From assembly GCA_045430305.1 (NCBI GenBank), contig JAILXW010000002.1, positions 806,001-870,000 on the forward strand: 64,000 nucleotides of DNA. The letters are read 5' to 3'. Each line of letters opens with the position of its first letter. Within the stretch, counting starts at the first letter, position 1. Below the pieces are notes generated by a model. The model ran no database searches. It was not told the DNA's origin and worked only from the letters and a program-made list of their open reading frames with translations. Source of the DNA: Agarilytica sp045430305 (GTDB lineage Bacteria; Pseudomonadota; Gammaproteobacteria; Pseudomonadales; Cellvibrionaceae). This document shows positions 36,601 to 43,876 of the stretch, in pieces. The translations under genes were made by a program, and so were the position numbers.

Positions 36601-39600
36601 AAAACCTTTAAAACGTTATCAGTACAAAAACAGTTTGTACGATGCTTCTGGCTGGGGTTCTCTGGGCTTCGAAACGGTAACTCAATTTACCTATCCAGAA
36701 ATTGAGTCATTGGCAGATGGTGAAAGTTTACCTATTACCGCTGACTACATAAAGTCGGAGACCAAGTACCTACAAGATATTTCAAATGATGCGCGACTTG
36801 CTGGTCTGGTTGATGAAGCGCGAGTCTACGCATATCAAGGTGATTCCGCTACAGAACAGCTAATATCGCAAACTAAAAATTATTGGCGAGTTCGAACGTA
36901 CAATGATGATATCGACGCCGCGCAATTTGAAACGATAAGCAGCCCCCATTTCCTACCCTATCTGGCGGAATCTTTGACCGAGCGTTGGGACCTTTCTGGC
37001 GCTAGTCTTGGTATGTCGAAAAATGGTGTAGCCTCGGTTGTTAGTGCCAATTGTTCAAAACCAATTAATTTCAGACCCGAAAAAATTATTGCTGGTGCGA
37101 CAAATGATGTCGATTTTTCTGCTTTTGGAATAAATCTTCATACATATAGCGTTGCATGTGATGAATCAGGCTCGAGTGCTTCAGCGGTTTTTGAATCCAA
37201 GAAAGTTGCTAACTATCAGGAGATGATCAGTGACTCGAGTTGGTACCCGGCATTAGTTGAGAGGGTGGAAAGCAGTAGTTACGTCGGTGTAGCTAGTGAA
37301 AGTGCTAATTTTGAAACTTCCGCATTAACCCGTACGATTTCTTATGGCTACGACAATGGCATTCCTGTAAGCGAAACCGTTGAGCCGGATAGTAACGCGC
37401 TTAGGTTGGCGACTTCCTATGCATACAATGCTTTCGGTACAAAAGACCGTACGACTCAATCATGGGTGTCTCAGAACCTAGATGGTTTACCCTACGGTAA
37501 CTCACGTTATAGCGAGGTGAACGAAGTTTATGATGCAAGTGGCGTATTAACACAAACTTTTGAAAATATGTTGAGGCAATCCTCGTCTGCGAGTGTAGAA
37601 CCGAAGTTTGGGAACACCCTTCAGTCCACGGATATCAATAATATAACGACGAGCTTTGCCTATGATGATTACGGCCGTGTCGAAAATGAATCGAACTCAA
37701 CAGGTATCTCTACAAACTATCAGTACAAGTCTTGTAACCAGTGTTTCTCATATAACAGTTCGGCTGTGTACTATGTTTCGAGTAAAACCACTGGCCAGAG
37801 TGCTATTCGTACTTACTATGATGCTCAAGATCGTGAAGTCGGTACACGTACTCGCTCATTAAATGGCGATTTTATATATACCTACAAATCTTATGACTTC
37901 AGAGGGAAAGTCGTTGTCTCATCTCAGCCCTTCTATGCATCATCAAGCCCAATAGTTACCGAGTTTTATTTTGATTTGTTGGGGCGCCCCGAACTAACGG
38001 TTTATCCAGATACTACAGAGAGTTCGATTAGTTACAGCGGTCTTCAAACAACGATCGTTAACAGAGAAGGGCAGGCCCAGAAGGTTTCAAAAAATATTGC
38101 AGGTTGGGATGTTCAAGTTGAAGATAATGCTGGCACAAAAATTGATTTTACTTATGATGCATTCGGTAATTTAGAAACGACACGAGTAAATGAAGATGCC
38201 GCTACTCTCGTTACCATTGGGTACGATTTACTGGGCCGCCGAACAAGCCTAGATGACCCTAATGCTGGATACATCGAATACGACATTAATCCGCTAGGTC
38301 TATTGGTTAGCGAAACAGACGCAAACCAAATCACGACTTACTATGAGTACGACGAGCTTGATCGAGTAATCACAAGAACGGATGATTTTGGTGGTGCGAC
38401 GGAGCTTTCTCATTCTTGGGTCTACGATAACAAACCCAATGGCACAGGTAGTCTTGGGTCGGTAGTTGGCTATGATTCTGAAGGTAATACCTACAAGGAA
38501 GAGTATCAATACAACAGTGATGGCTATCAGGATGAATACTCTGTCGAAATTGCAGGAGTATCTTATACAACCGCAACCCACTACGACGATTTAAACCGGG
38601 TTAAGGGAATTACATACCCTTCAGGTTTTACTTACCAAAACGAATATAACAGTTACGGTTACCTGGATCGTGTTGAAAAGCTTGATGGTTCTATGTTGTG
38701 GCAGCTAAGCGCTTTGGATGCATTAGGAAACCATACCCAATATTCTTATGGGAATGGTGTTACTACAAATCAAAGCTTTGTGCCAGAAAGTGGGTTTGTG
38801 GAAACCATCACAGCGAGTGGTAATGGGTTTACCGTAATGAATCACCAGTATGGTTTCTCGCCTTTAGGAAATCTCGAATTTCGTACCGATCACCGGTTTG
38901 GAATTACAGAATCATTCTGTTACGACAATATGAACCGCTTAACCGCAGCGAGATTTAATGGTTGTTCAAATGTCGATTCTGATTTTGCTTACGATGATTT
39001 AGGGAACATAACAGAAAAGGATGGCATTTCAGATTACGCTTACGGCTCAGGAAGGCCTCACGCGGTTTCGCAGTTTGGTGGCTCCCAGTATGAATATGAC
39101 AGCTCTGGTCAAATGATTTCAGGCGGAGGCAAAACAATATCGTATACGACATTTGGTAAACCTTCTTACATGTCTAAAGGGAACAATTGGACAGCTGTTA
39201 CATATGACGCAAATAAAAACCGGATTAATCGCAGTGACTCTTCAGGTAGAAATACAACCTACATTGGTTTAGGCGGCTATGAAATTAACCGTGATAGTGC
39301 CGGTACCCAGTTAGTTCACTACATTGGTGATTTCGCGAAATACGTGATTGAAACAGGGTCGATTAATGATGATTTCTTAGTGTATATGCATCGTGACCAC
39401 ATCGGTTCCATCGTAGCGGAATCGGGTGAGTATTCATCTCAAGTACAGTTCTCATCAGAATGGCAGGGGTTCTCTGCTTGGGGTGAAAGGCTTTCACAGA
39501 CCTGGAATGGAAACGAGCTAGGCGAATCTTTTGTTCCCATGATTCATAGCCGTGGGTTTACCGATCATGAACATTTGGATGGTGTTGGCTTAATTCATAT

Positions 39601-40468
39601 GAATGGCCGTGTCTACGATCCTGAGTTAGGTCGATTCTTAACGCCAGACCCCTTTGTTCAAGCGCCAAACAATACACAAAGTTATAACCGTTATACCTAT
39701 GTGTTTAATAATCCGTTGAGCTTTGTGGATCCGAGTGGGTATAACGCTGAGAACCTTGAAGTTCAGATTGTTATCGGTACACCGCCACCTGTACCAACGA
39801 TTAATGATTTTAATTTTAATACTAGCCAAATAGCAGATATGGGTGTGCACCAGAGCTTTGCAAACTTTGCTAGTTCGGTGCAGTTTGCTTCAAATGGTAC
39901 GATTGGGAGTACGCGCTGCGGCAATAGTATTTGTGGAATGTTCAGGCAGGCATTTATTGATGCGGGTCAGGGTGGTAAAACAAGTGAAGAGTTTATAGAA
40001 GATGTTGGCGAGGCGGCTGCAAAGGAATTAGCAATTAATGCTTTAAGTTTTGGTGGCGCGGGCCTTGTTGGAGGAGTGATTGTGCGAGCGGGAGGTAAGC
40101 TCGTTTGGCTTTCTTCCAGCAAGTCGTTTAGGTTGGTCTTTGATCCAAGCAAAAAAATCTGGGTCTCATCCGCTGGCTTGATTTATGGTGTTGGATCAAA
40201 GCACGGGAATAGAATCAAGCATGTGCTTGCTCATGCCAGTCCAAACTCTAAGAAAAAGGTGCATACGGTATTTAATGTCGAAAGGAAAAACGTACTTTCG
40301 TTAATAGATGAAGCGTGGCTTAAAAAGGGGGCGTCAGTCCCGGGCGACCCTGGAGCCTTTGTTGTTCCGATGGGGCGAGTAATTGGCTCTAATGGAGAAA
40401 CAAGTATAAAAATCATTGTGAATAAGAATTCATCTGAGGTTATCACAGCCTATCCTTTGCCGCTGTAG
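33668..40468 (+). CDS. Secreted SpvB/FG-GAP/YD-repeat (Rhs-like) polymorphic toxin
   Basis: A 2,266-residue protein. Residues 1-28 are a Sec signal peptide. An FG-GAP-type loop (DVNGDGIDD) is near 38; an SpvB-like domain begins near 177; about seven FG-GAP/VCBS repeats with DxNGDG loops fill 485-810; YD repeats run from about 1331; and the Rhs core ends at DPSGYN (residue 2021), the usual self-cleavage motif that frees the toxin tail. The last 240 residues differ from the core; residues 2177-2266 have spaced histidines (KHGNRIKHVLAH) and end in ITAYP, a pattern I associate with RNase-type toxin tails. ATG 33668 follows GGGGGAG. A candidate immunity gene follows after 17 bases. Target unproven. 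Confidence 0.87.
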   Translation: MSGYLLRLTGACLLLFVCSTYVNAIEFRGAEYDVYLGDVNGDGIDDIYLKVPDTFVLLHGDISVPLFVDSEIPSYLVESYSGETNLYLDPVVDETIDISSLVKSEDVATLADVNGDQIEDLVFASADLLYDISIDGDENSQPKIVSVAIQVPSLSTAAIDPADDTTSDPDYYGIIPSNSFVDRNGAFNISVPLELPPGINGFSPKLSLNYNSRAQNGVLGWGWRLGGVSSIQRCNADFARDGKRSGVLNGQAYKFCLDGQRLVEVAEREYRLERDNFSRIKSVGGEPSNPDYWTVEFPNGATSTYGNTQDSVQYVERGFRFYYQSNHKWHLNLMENSFGNEIRYQYDVREMEEVGAENYNSGGGRLHRLDKITYGFNGSVDLGLSIRFDYELRHDVREYYVAGEHIIEHERLESIYIQKDEQSYLAYLFDYDAPASGNVPSVSKLNSIRKCSIESQTIDNCSAEKRLTWQQDSDPEELLHTSRDDRPYYGVGDFNGDGKLETLKVSRASGDEIVEIVSTLDGSTETWLREDAGDIELSVRPTIVDINGDGLDDVAFLDQEREYGHRYSFRALISNGSSFSYWDFGNPSSDFDTTVSLTKQLLDVNGDGFLDFVVKHYSLGVQVRLNTGGSTDTNLFGEWEEWFPPYDRDWDRLSIYNSDVQEGGFYDLNGDGLVDYIFCAKWDGAGRCGVSGSGVNSTYVFENTGSSFRLETEKWKTEYSRSRHVKVADMNGDGLVDWIFFDSPDMNVQLNNGQGFEAPASWMPISHYDYGAKITVYSGSGGSGSLFEFHINNLVFADLNMDGCADLVARKRRFRTENHDKWDAPVYVGFSTCSSLSGITQLNNFADGIEFRGNMWKSGDDNLTGSTDHLTKPWTSGAFLEDVNKEGILELADRDHVFPTNIKPRVIINESDIVSSSGTSVSVNEKAVKYDVLANSDYYSGSTEIDNANIKNREGGAFTGAYKKTSVNIIAYEMEEFGKPLKRYQYKNSLYDASGWGSLGFETVTQFTYPEIESLADGESLPITADYIKSETKYLQDISNDARLAGLVDEARVYAYQGDSATEQLISQTKNYWRVRTYNDDIDAAQFETISSPHFLPYLAESLTERWDLSGASLGMSKNGVASVVSANCSKPINFRPEKIIAGATNDVDFSAFGINLHTYSVACDESGSSASAVFESKKVANYQEMISDSSWYPALVERVESSSYVGVASESANFETSALTRTISYGYDNGIPVSETVEPDSNALRLATSYAYNAFGTKDRTTQSWVSQNLDGLPYGNSRYSEVNEVYDASGVLTQTFENMLRQSSSASVEPKFGNTLQSTDINNITTSFAYDDYGRVENESNSTGISTNYQYKSCNQCFSYNSSAVYYVSSKTTGQSAIRTYYDAQDREVGTRTRSLNGDFIYTYKSYDFRGKVVVSSQPFYASSSPIVTEFYFDLLGRPELTVYPDTTESSISYSGLQTTIVNREGQAQKVSKNIAGWDVQVEDNAGTKIDFTYDAFGNLETTRVNEDAATLVTIGYDLLGRRTSLDDPNAGYIEYDINPLGLLVSETDANQITTYYEYDELDRVITRTDDFGGATELSHSWVYDNKPNGTGSLGSVVGYDSEGNTYKEEYQYNSDGYQDEYSVEIAGVSYTTATHYDDLNRVKGITYPSGFTYQNEYNSYGYLDRVEKLDGSMLWQLSALDALGNHTQYSYGNGVTTNQSFVPESGFVETITASGNGFTVMNHQYGFSPLGNLEFRTDHRFGITESFCYDNMNRLTAARFNGCSNVDSDFAYDDLGNITEKDGISDYAYGSGRPHAVSQFGGSQYEYDSSGQMISGGGKTISYTTFGKPSYMSKGNNWTAVTYDANKNRINRSDSSGRNTTYIGLGGYEINRDSAGTQLVHYIGDFAKYVIETGSINDDFLVYMHRDHIGSIVAESGEYSSQVQFSSEWQGFSAWGERLSQTWNGNELGESFVPMIHSRGFTDHEHLDGVGLIHMNGRVYDPELGRFLTPDPFVQAPNNTQSYNRYTYVFNNPLSFVDPSGYNAENLEVQIVIGTPPPVPTINDFNFNTSQIADMGVHQSFANFASSVQFASNGTIGSTRCGNSICGMFRQAFIDAGQGGKTSEEFIEDVGEAAAKELAINALSFGGAGLVGGVIVRAGGKLVWLSSSKSFRLVFDPSKKIWVSSAGLIYGVGSKHGNRIKHVLAHASPNSKKKVHTVFNVERKNVLSLIDEAWLKKGASVPGDPGAFVVPMGRVIGSNGETSIKIIVNKNSSEVITAYPLPL

Positions 40469-40485
40469 TATTCAGGAGTGTTGTT

Positions 40486-40704
40486 ATGTGTGAATGTGCA
40501 ATAATCTGCCCTAGATGTGGGCAGGGAGAGGTATTAAACTTTATTGTAAAACAAAATAAAGTTTCTCTTTGGTTGTGTGACGAATGTGATGCGACTTGGT
40601 TTTCTAAGGATAATATTACGACGGGCCCCTTTGAAGATTTTTCAACTGTAATGAAGGGGTATGGTATAGAGTCTATCTGGGATAATTTGGAAAGGAAGAG
40701 TTAA
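40486..40704 (+). CDS. Zinc-ribbon mini-protein, candidate immunity protein
   Basis: A 72-residue protein with two CxxC knuckles (Cys8/Cys11 and Cys31/Cys34), predicting one zinc ribbon, and an acidic, aromatic C-terminal half (TGPFEDFSTVMKGYGIESIW). It starts 17 bases after the Rhs-like toxin stop with a strong ribosome site AGGAGTG (40474-40480). A small cytoplasmic protein in this exact place is normally the cognate immunity protein of the toxin tail. That role is inferred from position; the sequence alone does not show it. Confidence 0.72.
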   Translation: MCECAIICPRCGQGEVLNFIVKQNKVSLWLCDECDATWFSKDNITTGPFEDFSTVMKGYGIESIWDNLERKS

Positions 40705-40780
40705 AGGGGAACGTCAGAGGGATTTAATTTTAACCAATCCGTCCTGAAATATATTGTTCGGGTTAGGTCCGAATTTTTTA
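40703..40780 (+). repeat. REP/terminator repeat unit, copy A
   Basis: This 78-base unit directly follows the zinc-ribbon gene and is almost identical to copy B (41183-41256), apart from a 4-base insertion that breaks the first stem (ACGTCAGAGGG for ACGGAGGG) and one base change. Its second half, TTCGG-GTTAGGT-CCGAA followed by six T, is a small intrinsic-terminator-like hairpin. Confidence 0.8.
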
Positions 40781-40791
40781 AGGGGAATTAA

Positions 40792-41115
40792 ATGAAAAAG
40801 TTGTTTTCAAATCTATTTTTAGCGGGAGCCTTATTGTTTACATGCTCTGCATATGGTGGCGTGCTTTACGATGTGAAGATACTGGATCTTGAGGTAAGAA
40901 ACGCCTCGGGTGGGTATGTTATCGCAAGATTAGATCAGTCATTTTCGACTTGCGCTGAAGGTAATCATGTAAAGTTGAATATGGATAATTCTGCGCTTAG
41001 CAATGCTTCTTATACAGCGTTACTTTCGGCGAAAATGTCTAGTGCAAAGGTGGATTTACTTTCTTCAAGCTCATGTGAACATTTTAATGTTTTGGAGCGA
41101 GTGAAAATCAAATAG
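40792..41115 (+). CDS. Small secreted protein with cysteine pair
   Basis: A 107-residue protein with a clear signal peptide (MKKLFSNLFLAGALLFTCSAYG, in two halves a basic start and a hydrophobic core, cleaved near residue 22). The mature 85 residues are beta-rich with two cysteines (FSTCAEG, SSSCEHF) that could form a disulfide. The layout vaguely resembles small SubB-like periplasmic proteins, but this is weak. It lies between two copies of a repeat unit downstream of the toxin, so it could be a second immunity or effector-linked protein. Function unknown. Confidence 0.65.
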   Translation: MKKLFSNLFLAGALLFTCSAYGGVLYDVKILDLEVRNASGGYVIARLDQSFSTCAEGNHVKLNMDNSALSNASYTALLSAKMSSAKVDLLSSSSCEHFNVLERVKIK

Positions 41116-41125
41116 TAATGTTATT

Positions 41126-41177
41126 CAATTCGTTCTGAAGTGAATGAGAAAGTCTCAAGGAGAGAGTTGTGCCAAGA
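41126..41177 (+). repeat. Duplicated RAYT leader and start codon, relic copy
   Basis: 52 bases here match 41288-41339, the leader and first three codons of the transposase gene, with about four or five differences. The copy includes the ribosome site GGAGAGAG and GTG-CCA-AGA. The frame then runs into repeat copy B and ends at TAA 41259-41261 after 30 codons, so it is a truncated relic. Confidence 0.8.
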
Positions 41178-41182
41178 AAACT

Positions 41183-41256
41183 AAAGGGGACGGAGGGATT
41201 TAATTTTAACCAATCCGTCCTGAAATATATTATTCGGGTTAGGTCCGAATTTTTTA
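41183..41256 (+). repeat. REP/terminator repeat unit, copy B
   Basis: Starts AAAGGGGACGGAGGGATT. GGACGGA (41188-41194) pairs with TCCGTCC (41214-41220), a 7-bp stem typical of REP elements handled by RAYT enzymes. It is followed by ATTCGG-GTTAGGT-CCGAAT and a T-run, a terminator-like hairpin. It lies after the small secreted protein gene and matches copy A. Confidence 0.82.
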
Positions 41257-41260
41257 GCTA

Positions 41261-41299
41261 AAGGTGACGGAGGGATTTAATTTTAATCAATCCGTTCTG
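41261..41299 (+). repeat. REP hairpin, partial copy C
   Basis: AAGGTGACGGAGGGATTTAATTTT followed by AATCAATCCGTTCTG repeats the first half of copies A and B; GACGGA can pair with TCCGTT through one wobble. It lacks the terminator-like half and joins directly to the intact transposase leader. Confidence 0.72.
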
Positions 41300-41330
41300 A
41301 AGTGAATGATAAAACCTCAAGGAGAGAGTT

Positions 41331-42014
41331 GTGCCAAGACGGGCAAGGATGTATTTGGCGGGGGTGCCTTACCATATCGTCCAGCGTGGGAATAATAGGG
41401 AGCCGTGTTTTTTTGCGGTCGAGGATTATCAGTTTTATCTCGAGCTATTAACTGAGCTTCTGCCGAAGTACGGGGTTGCGTTGCACGCCTATGTGCTTAT
41501 GACCAACCATGTTCATTTGTTGATGACCCCCAATGATTCTGAAAGTATTTCTCGGCTCACCCGTGTGTTAGGTAGTCGGTATGCTTTTTACATCAACAAA
41601 ACCTACAAACGCACAGGCACGCTTTGGGAAGGGCGTCATAAATCAAGTGCGGTGGATACGGAAAACCACCTTCTGAAATGTTACCGCTATATTGAGCTGA
41701 ACCCTGTTGCTGCAAATATGATTGAGCGCCCTGAGGAATATCGCTGGTCAAGTTATGGGGTTAATGCTTGGGGCGATGATTCAAAGGTTGTTGTGTTCCA
41801 TGATGAGTACCTGCGATTGGGGCGAAGTAAAAAAGAGCGGTTGGCGAACTACCGGGGTTTATTTCGCGCTAGTTTGTCTGGTGAAGATTTAGACTCGATT
41901 CGTAAGGCGGCGCATTATTGTCAGCCGCTTGGAGATAGTCGGTTTTGTGAAAAAATTGCCTCACGGTCTGGTGTGAGTCTTGGGCAGATGAACCGGGGGC
42001 GACCAAGGTTTTGA
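41331..42014 (+). mobile_element. REP-associated tyrosine transposase (RAYT)
   Basis: A 227-residue Y1 HUH-family enzyme. The HUH motif is NHVHLL (His60, His62) and the probable catalytic tyrosine lies in KCYRYIELNPV (Tyr118 or Tyr120). The start is GTG 41331 behind GGAGAGAG. RAYTs are single-copy relatives of IS200/IS605 transposases that cut REP hairpins. The gene looks intact, and three REP-like hairpin copies lie just upstream, the normal setting of a RAYT. It is the downstream border of the toxin island. Confidence 0.92.
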
Positions 42015-42125
42015 TCATACCCCTCAGTCTCATTTGGTACCCCATTTAGTAGTTTCTACTTGGTTTTCGTACGCGCGCTCTGGTATGAAGGCTTCTAATT
42101 TTGAAGGGCGAAAAAAGGAGAATGT

Positions 42126-42713
42126 ATGAAGAATATAGTATTAGGAGTGTTTATTGCCGCTACAGCAATGCCAGCGTTATCTGACAGCTATTTTTCAGTT
42201 GATGCTTTGTTGGGGTCAGCAAATCAAAAAAGTAATATTGACGGGGGCCGTGAAATTTCTGGAAGCGATCTTTCTATCGGTGTTCGCGGCGCTTTTAACG
42301 TGAATGAAAATTTTGCACTTGAAGCTTCGCATTTTATTTACGGTGAGGCGACAGAGTCTTATGTCGACTCGTTTGGTGATGATATTGACGAATCTGTTGA
42401 GACTATGGCTTTACGCTTAGGCGTAAAAGGGAGTATTCCTCTGGGCGATGTCGTGTCGTTGAATGGTCGTGCTGGTTTGTCGATGTGGGATTACGAGTAT
42501 GAATACCGGGATTCTTTCTTCGATGGTCTGGTCTTTAAAGCTGACGACAATGGCGTCGATTTATATTACGGAATGGGAATTCAGTTTAATTTAAATGAAA
42601 AATTTACTTTGGCTGCTGAATACGACATTACGGAGATGGGTGTTAAAATTGAAGGTGTGTCGATTGATCATGAGGTCAAAAACCTAGCGCTTTCAGTTGG
42701 GTACATATTCTAA
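42126..42713 (+). CDS. Outer-membrane beta-barrel protein
   Basis: A 195-residue protein with a 20-residue signal peptide (ending ALSDS) and eight likely amphipathic strands, ending in SVGYIF with the C-terminal Phe used by the BAM complex. Size and strand pattern fit the small eight-stranded OmpA/OmpW-like barrels. Its ligand or role is unknown. Ribosome site AAGGAG lies just before the ATG. A long imperfect inverted repeat follows the stop. Confidence 0.82.
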   Translation: MKNIVLGVFIAATAMPALSDSYFSVDALLGSANQKSNIDGGREISGSDLSIGVRGAFNVNENFALEASHFIYGEATESYVDSFGDDIDESVETMALRLGVKGSIPLGDVVSLNGRAGLSMWDYEYEYRDSFFDGLVFKADDNGVDLYYGMGIQFNLNEKFTLAAEYDITEMGVKIEGVSIDHEVKNLALSVGYIF

Positions 42714-42723
42714 GTTCACACCG

Positions 42724-42795
42724 GCTTCGCCTCTTTAAAATATCGGATTGCGTCGTTATTTCTAGCTCTAATGTCGCACCTTAAAGAGGCGGAGC
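42724..42795. repeat. 15-bp inverted repeat with 42-base loop
   Basis: GCTTCGCCTCTTTAA (42724-42738) pairs with TTAAAGAGGCGGAGC (42781-42795) with one wobble. TGCG and CGCA inside the loop can extend the structure. It lies between the convergent barrel and deacylase genes and may terminate transcription, or be a degenerate small mobile repeat. Confidence 0.55.
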
Positions 42796-42847
42796 AACAG
42801 GCGGTATTTCTTGGGGCTGCCGTGTGAAGTAGAAGTTTCATTTCGGC

Positions 42848-43852
42848 TCACCCAGCCTCTACCGCATAAAACAAGCAGTCACTCATCGCGATATCTGCGC
42901 GATGGGTGGCCATAAAAATTTGTAGGTCTTGTTTGGCGAGTAGCTTTCCATTATCGCTTGTAAAAAAGTCATTTACTTTGTCTTCGCCTTGCTCGTTACG
43001 AACGAGTAGGCAGTCTTCTAATTCCCGTTCTAGCCAGCCTATTAAGGTGCCTGCTTTTACCGTGTGCTGGTTTAGTGCTTCTATATTGTCGATCAATGTT
43101 ATGTCTACTTCGTGTGCGGCTTCGGTGCCATAGTCAAGAGAAATACCTTGATGTATTTCTACACGCGTTGGGTGGTAGAAGCATTGAATGCGGTTTTGAT
43201 CTAGTGCATCTAGCGAGTCAAACTGTGCAAAACGGCATAACCCTTCAAACGCAAGGTTGTGTGAGTCTTGCTGGCCTGCGCCGCCACATTCGATGGTGAC
43301 GGTGGGGCAGGCAAAGTCTTCTTCCATGAGTGAGCCTACTACCAAATGTGTGATGACCATTTTTGGTGTAAACAAACTTGCCAGTTTTTTTACTTGTGAT
43401 GTATCTGATATAGATACGGCAAATGCAGGGCCGGAGCCAGAGGTGTTGTGTAGGTCGATGACATATTGGGGCGAGAGCGATGTTATATAGTGGCTAATAT
43501 CGCGCGCGGTTTCGGTAACGCGGTCGTGACAATCTTTTTCGTGCCCGAAGCGTCGGTTTAAATCGAATTCTCCGGGTATTTGTCGGTGCGTAAAAACAGG
43601 TTTGTGTTTCGCGGCCCGAACTGAGCCAATCACTAGCGCCAGGTTTGTTTTGGGTACGATGTTGCGTTTTAGAAACTGATGCGCAGCAATAAACCCAGAT
43701 GGTTCATTGCCATGCACAAGTACGCTTGCCACTCGCCAGCTAGTGCCGTCACGCCCGGGTATTTCTATAACGCAGGCAGAAGATAAAGTTTGCAGCCAAG
43801 CTTCAGGCGTTTCTGGTAGCGTTAGTTCTGAAAGTCGAATAGTTTTTAACAT
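42848..43852 (-). CDS. AstE/AspA-family zinc deacylase
   Basis: A 334-residue zinc carboxypeptidase-like enzyme of the succinylglutamate desuccinylase/aspartoacylase family. The zinc ligands appear as HGNE (His47, Glu50) and DLHNTSG (His135); FDLNRRF (96-102) is the substrate-carboxylate motif, and a Glu in TIECGG near residue 200 is the likely catalytic base. No arginine-catabolism (ast) gene is nearby, so it is probably not AstE proper. It is followed upstream by a GCS2 ligase gene 24 bases away on the same strand, and the pair may form and break an amide of a small acid. Confidence 0.82.
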   Translation of the reverse strand: MLKTIRLSELTLPETPEAWLQTLSSACVIEIPGRDGTSWRVASVLVHGNEPSGFIAAHQFLKRNIVPKTNLALVIGSVRAAKHKPVFTHRQIPGEFDLNRRFGHEKDCHDRVTETARDISHYITSLSPQYVIDLHNTSGSGPAFAVSISDTSQVKKLASLFTPKMVITHLVVGSLMEEDFACPTVTIECGGAGQQDSHNLAFEGLCRFAQFDSLDALDQNRIQCFYHPTRVEIHQGISLDYGTEAAHEVDITLIDNIEALNQHTVKAGTLIGWLERELEDCLLVRNEQGEDKVNDFFTSDNGKLLAKQDLQIFMATHRADIAMSDCLFYAVEAG

Positions 43853-43876
43853 GTCGTTAGCGATAAAATTTTAATG

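Noticed and set aside
33668..40468. Full type VI or Tc toxin cluster
   Set aside because: No VgrG, PAAR, EagR, TcA or TcC gene is in the window; only the Rhs-like core and small genes are seen.
41331..42014. Complete IS200/IS605 insertion sequence
   Set aside because: No TnpB and no defined left and right ends; the protein and REP hairpins fit a domesticated RAYT better.
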